A stretch of DNA of 64,000 nucleotides from JAJZSS01 sp964463505 (GTDB lineage Bacteria > Chloroflexota > Anaerolineae > Anaerolineales > UBA4823). Shown here piece by piece: positions 61,082 to 64,000 of this stretch (position 1 is the first letter of the stretch; each line of letters opens with the position of its first letter). The position numbers were made by a program, and so were the translations under genes. Below the pieces are notes generated by a model that saw only the letters and a list, made by a program, of their open reading frames with translations, did no database searches and was not told where the DNA came from. The stretch spans positions 1 through 64,000 of the forward strand of contig CAYXDC010000003.1 of the NCBI GenBank assembly GCA_964463505.1, given 5' to 3'.

Positions 61082-62525
61082 GACCAACCTCCATGTGACT
61101 GGCGCGTTCGATCGCTTCGATTATCTGGTAATAACCGGTACAACGACATAAGTTACCGGTGATGGCGTCTTTGATTTCTTCTGTGCTGGGATGTGGATGC
61201 TCTTCCAACAGTTTGGCTGCCGACATGATAAATCCAGGTGTGCAATATCCACATTGGACTGCCCCTGTTTCTAGGAAGGCTTGTTGTACCGGGTGCAGGT
61301 GCTCGCCATCCGCCAGCCCTTCGATGGTGACAATTTCTGCCAGGTGTGCGCGGGCTGCCGGCACCAGACAGCTCATCACCGCCATCCCATCCAGGAATAC
61401 GGTGCAGGCGCCACATTCTCCCTCAGCGCAGCCTTCCTTCGTACCAATTAAGCCGGCTTCCTCGCGTAATAAGCGTAATAGGGTTTTACTATGCCCACTC
61501 TCAAAGGTATAGGTTTTGCCATTAATTGTCGTAATGATGGGTGTACCCGTCTCATGGCAGGCCTGTTCGGAAAGAGGATGCGTTTCTGCATAAGAATCTT
61601 TGCCCCACAGGAATACGGGTTGTTCAGGCAATGCTTGCTTTTCCGTGTGAGCTTCGATTTGGCGTAAGGCGCGCAATACACAGACGCGCACCATTTCATG
61701 CCGGTAAGCTGCTGAGCTTCGTACATCGTCGATGGGAGTGGCGCTCTGCATGGCTAACTCAGCGGCCTGCTCGATGGTCGCGGGGTCGAGTTTGCGCCCG
61801 ATTAAATAGGCTTCTGCATTTTGGGCGTGGATAATCGTGGGCGCAACAGCCCCCAGCGTGATTACGGCCTCTTTGATGGTATAGCCAGCCTCTTCATTTC
61901 CGCTTGAAGGCTCAAATGTGGTGATAACGGCTGCATTGACAACAGAAATGGCCTGTGCGCGGCGCAAACCTAACTTGATAAAGGTACCGCGCTGTTGACC
62001 AGTCAGGCCCGGAAAAGCAATATCCACCAACATCTCGTCCGGTTGCATCACGGTCTTGCGCACGCCTTTGTAAAACTCAGCCATCGGGATCACACGCTCA
62101 CCACGGTTGGATCGCAATGTTATTTTTGCTCCCAATGTCATCAGGGGAGTGATCGTATCATTTGCCGGTGAAGCTGTGATTAGATTCCCGGCGACCGTGC
62201 CTCGATTGCGAATTTGGGGGGCGCCAACTTCCCAGGCAGCTAATGCCAGTGGAAAAGCGCGCTCACGGATCAGCTTGGAAGCCACACAGTGGTTGTGGGT
62301 CACCAATGGACCAAGATGGATGGTTTCGTCTTCGTCCATGGTAATTTGATCTAATCCCGGGATGCGCGTTACATCAACCAGTGTATCAATACCTTTGCGC
62401 ACACCGCGTTCTAGCTCTAATATCAAATCCGTTGCCCCGGCAATGATGCGGGCTTTCTCCCCTTGCTGAGCTAGAATTTCCAGAACCTGCTCAAGGCTGG
62501 TTGCATTGATGTATTCACGCCACAT
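61074..62525 (-). CDS. Xanthine dehydrogenase-type fused FAD and [2Fe-2S] subunit
   Basis: The electron-transfer partner of the large subunit at 52132-54363. The N-terminal 290 residues are the FAD-binding domain (GATDLILELERG, GTVAGNLITASPANDTITPL). The C-terminal 150 residues are the iron-sulfur domain with CAEGECGACTVFLDG, MSCLVPA, QCGYCTPG and ITGNLCRCTGYYQI, giving two [2Fe-2S] centres. In xanthine dehydrogenases these are often separate subunits, so this fusion is notable. It is separated from the large subunit by 6.7 kb and precedes two small unknown genes. Confidence 0.92.
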   Translation of the reverse strand: MWREYINATSLEQVLEILAQQGEKARIIAGATDLILELERGVRKGIDTLVDVTRIPGLDQITMDEDETIHLGPLVTHNHCVASKLIRERAFPLALAAWEVGAPQIRNRGTVAGNLITASPANDTITPLMTLGAKITLRSNRGERVIPMAEFYKGVRKTVMQPDEMLVDIAFPGLTGQQRGTFIKLGLRRAQAISVVNAAVITTFEPSSGNEEAGYTIKEAVITLGAVAPTIIHAQNAEAYLIGRKLDPATIEQAAELAMQSATPIDDVRSSAAYRHEMVRVCVLRALRQIEAHTEKQALPEQPVFLWGKDSYAETHPLSEQACHETGTPIITTINGKTYTFESGHSKTLLRLLREEAGLIGTKEGCAEGECGACTVFLDGMAVMSCLVPAARAHLAEIVTIEGLADGEHLHPVQQAFLETGAVQCGYCTPGFIMSAAKLLEEHPHPSTEEIKDAITGNLCRCTGYYQIIEAIERASHMEVGHG

Positions 62526-62597
62526 GAGTTACTCCATCTGTTAAAGATTTCTGCTAATTTTATAGGGCAATCGATCAACATCTCTGAGCGCCCAAAA

Positions 62598-63419
62598 TTA
62601 TTTTGATGTGGATTTGCTACGACTTGTTTTTGATACATGCATTACCTGTCCATCTCCACCCTGTCGTAGCATGATGATCTCTGCCAGAATGCTCACCGCA
62701 ATTTCTTCAGGCGTTTCTGCATTCAACTCCAGGCCCATGGGTGAATGTACGCGACTGATTTCAGCTTCTGTAACTCCACTCTCCAAAAGCATTTGTCGGG
62801 TTGTGGCCCAGCGTCTCTGCGAGCCGATCACACCAATATAGGCTGCGGGTGTCGCCAACAGGGCGGGTAAGCCAGCGATATCTACCAGTGTCCCGCGGGT
62901 GGTTAGCACCAGATAAGTCCAGGGGGTGATATCAAGCTCTTTGGGTAATTCCTCTATGGTTGTTGGTATATAGATATCTGCTTCTGGTACCGCCTCAGGG
63001 GTACAAAATTCGGGCCGGTCATCATTGACGACTAACCGGAATCCCAACCATTGTGCCAGATGTGCCACTGCTTTCCCCACATGCCCACTGCCGATCACCA
63101 CCAGGGTGGGTTTAGGTTGCACCGGTTCCACAAAAACCTCCACTTGCCCGCCGCATACGCCTGGGTCGCCGCGTTCTGGGTCAGACATACTGTATTCCAG
63201 GCGGCGCGGCTTGCCATCCAAAATTGCTGCCAGGGCTTCTTTGATGACACGGTTTTCTAGCTCGCCGCCGCCCACTGTGCCAGCAATGCGCCCGTCTGGG
63301 TACACCAGCATTTTGCTGCCAGTATGGCGTGGTGTGGAGCCCTGGCTGCTGATAATCGTGCATAAGGCCCCAGCCTGGTTATTGGCCTCCAGATTTGCAA
63401 GCGCCTGGAACAAGGACAT
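62598..63419 (-). CDS. XdhC/CoxI-family molybdenum hydroxylase chaperone
   Basis: A maturation factor that loads sulfurated molybdenum cofactor onto hydroxylases. The N-terminal XdhC/CoxI domain (about residues 10-80) has TIISSQGSTPRHTGSKMLV and GTVGGGELENRV; the C-terminal Rossmann-like XdhC domain begins at LVVIGSGHVGKAVAHLAQWLGF. A basic tail (SKTSRSKSTSK) ends it. It begins one base after the pyrophosphatase stop. The FAD/Fe-S subunit starts 72 bases further. Confidence 0.9.
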   Translation of the reverse strand: MSLFQALANLEANNQAGALCTIISSQGSTPRHTGSKMLVYPDGRIAGTVGGGELENRVIKEALAAILDGKPRRLEYSMSDPERGDPGVCGGQVEVFVEPVQPKPTLVVIGSGHVGKAVAHLAQWLGFRLVVNDDRPEFCTPEAVPEADIYIPTTIEELPKELDITPWTYLVLTTRGTLVDIAGLPALLATPAAYIGVIGSQRRWATTRQMLLESGVTEAEISRVHSPMGLELNAETPEEIAVSILAEIIMLRQGGDGQVMHVSKTSRSKSTSK

Positions 63420-63420
63420 G

Positions 63421-64000
63421 CTATCCCTCCAACAAACCCAGCACGACTGGTAGTAACTGTTTCTTGCGCGAGACTACGCCTTCTGCCAGGCGCGTGCCAT
63501 CGGACTGGAGCGGGTAGGGCAGTCCACCCAGGAGTGGTGGTTCATTAGTCAAGATCAGCCGGCTTGAGCCGCTGACAACATCGGTAACCATCAACATGGC
63601 AAAATCCAGGGCGCGCCGGTCACGCAATTGCAGCAGGGCTTTGCTCAAACCTTCCAGGTGTTCGTCTAGCTGTAAGAGATCGGTTACTTCTACCTGGGCG
63701 ATGGCAAAACGCAAACCGCCTGCCTCATATTGTTTTAAGTCGCTGCTGACGATCTCTTCCGGATTGCGGGTCGCCAGACCTGTACCAGAACGCAGAACTT
63801 GCTGCCCATAAGACTCGATCGTTTCGCCGCGCAACGGGCTGTTGATCACAAACGACCAGCGCGCCAAACGATTGGCAGCTTCTTGATCGCGCGGTGTGCA
63901 GGTCGGCGAGGTGAAGATTAATGTATCGGATAGCAAACCAGCCAGGAGCATCCCCGCCAATGCGGGCGGTGCGCTTAATCCGGCCTCCTCAATCCGTTCT
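63421..64000 (-). CDS. Family II (Mn-dependent) inorganic pyrophosphatase, partial
   Basis: The C-terminal part of a DHH-type pyrophosphatase, cut by the window end. The frame stays open to base 64000. The piece contains the segment AGMLLAGLLSDTLIFTSPTCTPRDQEAANRLA, matching the end of the DHH domain and its metal site (SDT), and the DHHA2 domain with MLMVTDVVSGSSRLIL and VVSRKKQLLPVVL. It forms a one-base junction with xdhC. Pyrophosphatase at the head of a molybdopterin gene set could pull nucleotidyl transfer forward. Confidence 0.82.
   Translation of the reverse strand, partial: ERIEEAGLSAPPALAGMLLAGLLSDTLIFTSPTCTPRDQEAANRLARWSFVINSPLRGETIESYGQQVLRSGTGLATRNPEEIVSSDLKQYEAGGLRFAIAQVEVTDLLQLDEHLEGLSKALLQLRDRRALDFAMLMVTDVVSGSSRLILTNEPPLLGGLPYPLQSDGTRLAEGVVSRKKQLLPVVLGLLEG

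Noticed and set aside
1..64000. Mobile elements, CRISPR arrays or prophage genes
   Set aside because: No transposase, integrase, terminal repeat pair or regularly spaced repeat was seen on either strand.

Overview
The window looks like chromosomal DNA of a bacterium of the phylum Chloroflexota, most likely class Anaerolineae. This is an inference from gene content, not from a marker gene. The pointers are two ECF-sigma/DUF5667 pairs, many secreted proteins with Thr/Pro-rich linkers, a cytochrome b6/subunit-IV-type fused cytochrome b with a Rieske protein and di-haem cytochromes c, and folate and menaquinone genes scattered singly. I see no rRNA operon, CRISPR array, transposase or prophage. 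Gene density is high, and no gene-free stretch exceeds 300 bases. The RNA genes are one tRNA-Ser(GGA) and one small SRP RNA.

Region by region. 0.1-9.2 kb: a non-pyrrolysine MttB-family methyltransferase, an msrP-msrQ-esterase operon, an OmpR-type two-component system, a GH1 glycosidase and a GNAT protein. 9.2-14.8 kb: tRNA-Ser, then a TetR-controlled MacAB-like operon (two FtsX-type permeases, ATPase, lipoprotein adaptor) behind a consensus promoter with an overlapping palindrome. 14.8-20.5 kb: two membrane proteins, then the electron-transfer cluster Rieske / fused cytochrome b / two di-haem cytochromes c, then the SRP RNA. 20.5-25.4 kb: two ECF-sigma/DUF5667 pairs and a G5/3D-domain cell-wall protein. 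25.4-32.1 kb: cell-surface polysaccharide functions (flippase, sugar-phosphate transferase, LCP ligase, GT2) with rsmA and an MFS transporter. 32.1-34.1 kb: a sensory module of a response regulator with a degenerate GGDEF domain, a V4R protein and a roadblock protein. 34.3-37.0 kb: a NitT/TauT-type ABC importer. 37.0-49.2 kb: menA, L,D-transpeptidase, an S41 peptidase split by an in-frame amber codon, an Hdr/GlcF-like iron-sulfur membrane protein, folK-X-folP, aconitase, rsfS, thpR and a single-domain response regulator.

49.3-64.0 kb is dominated by a molybdenum hydroxylase system in two blocks. One block is xdhA-type large subunit, yqeB, a yqeC-mocA fusion and a second mocA. The other is a family II pyrophosphatase (cut by the window end), xdhC/coxI, a fused FAD/[2Fe-2S] subunit, a small membrane protein and an unrecognised 575-aa protein. 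YqeB and YqeC are markers of selenium-dependent molybdenum hydroxylases, so a purine- or xanthine-type hydroxylase with a labile selenium ligand is a reasonable inference. The 575-aa protein carries motifs reminiscent of nucleoside phosphorylases, which would fit a purine pathway. Between the blocks lie a histidine phosphatase, a TetR-regulated operon (4-TM protein, TetR, EamA exporter) and a class III aminotransferase.

The most interesting points are the amber-split S41 protease, the 575-aa protein in the hydroxylase operon, the roadblock/V4R/degenerate-GGDEF module, the duplicated sigma/DUF5667 pairs, and several readable regulatory sites (TetR palindromes, an 11-bp-phased response-regulator repeat, recurrent extended -10 promoters).
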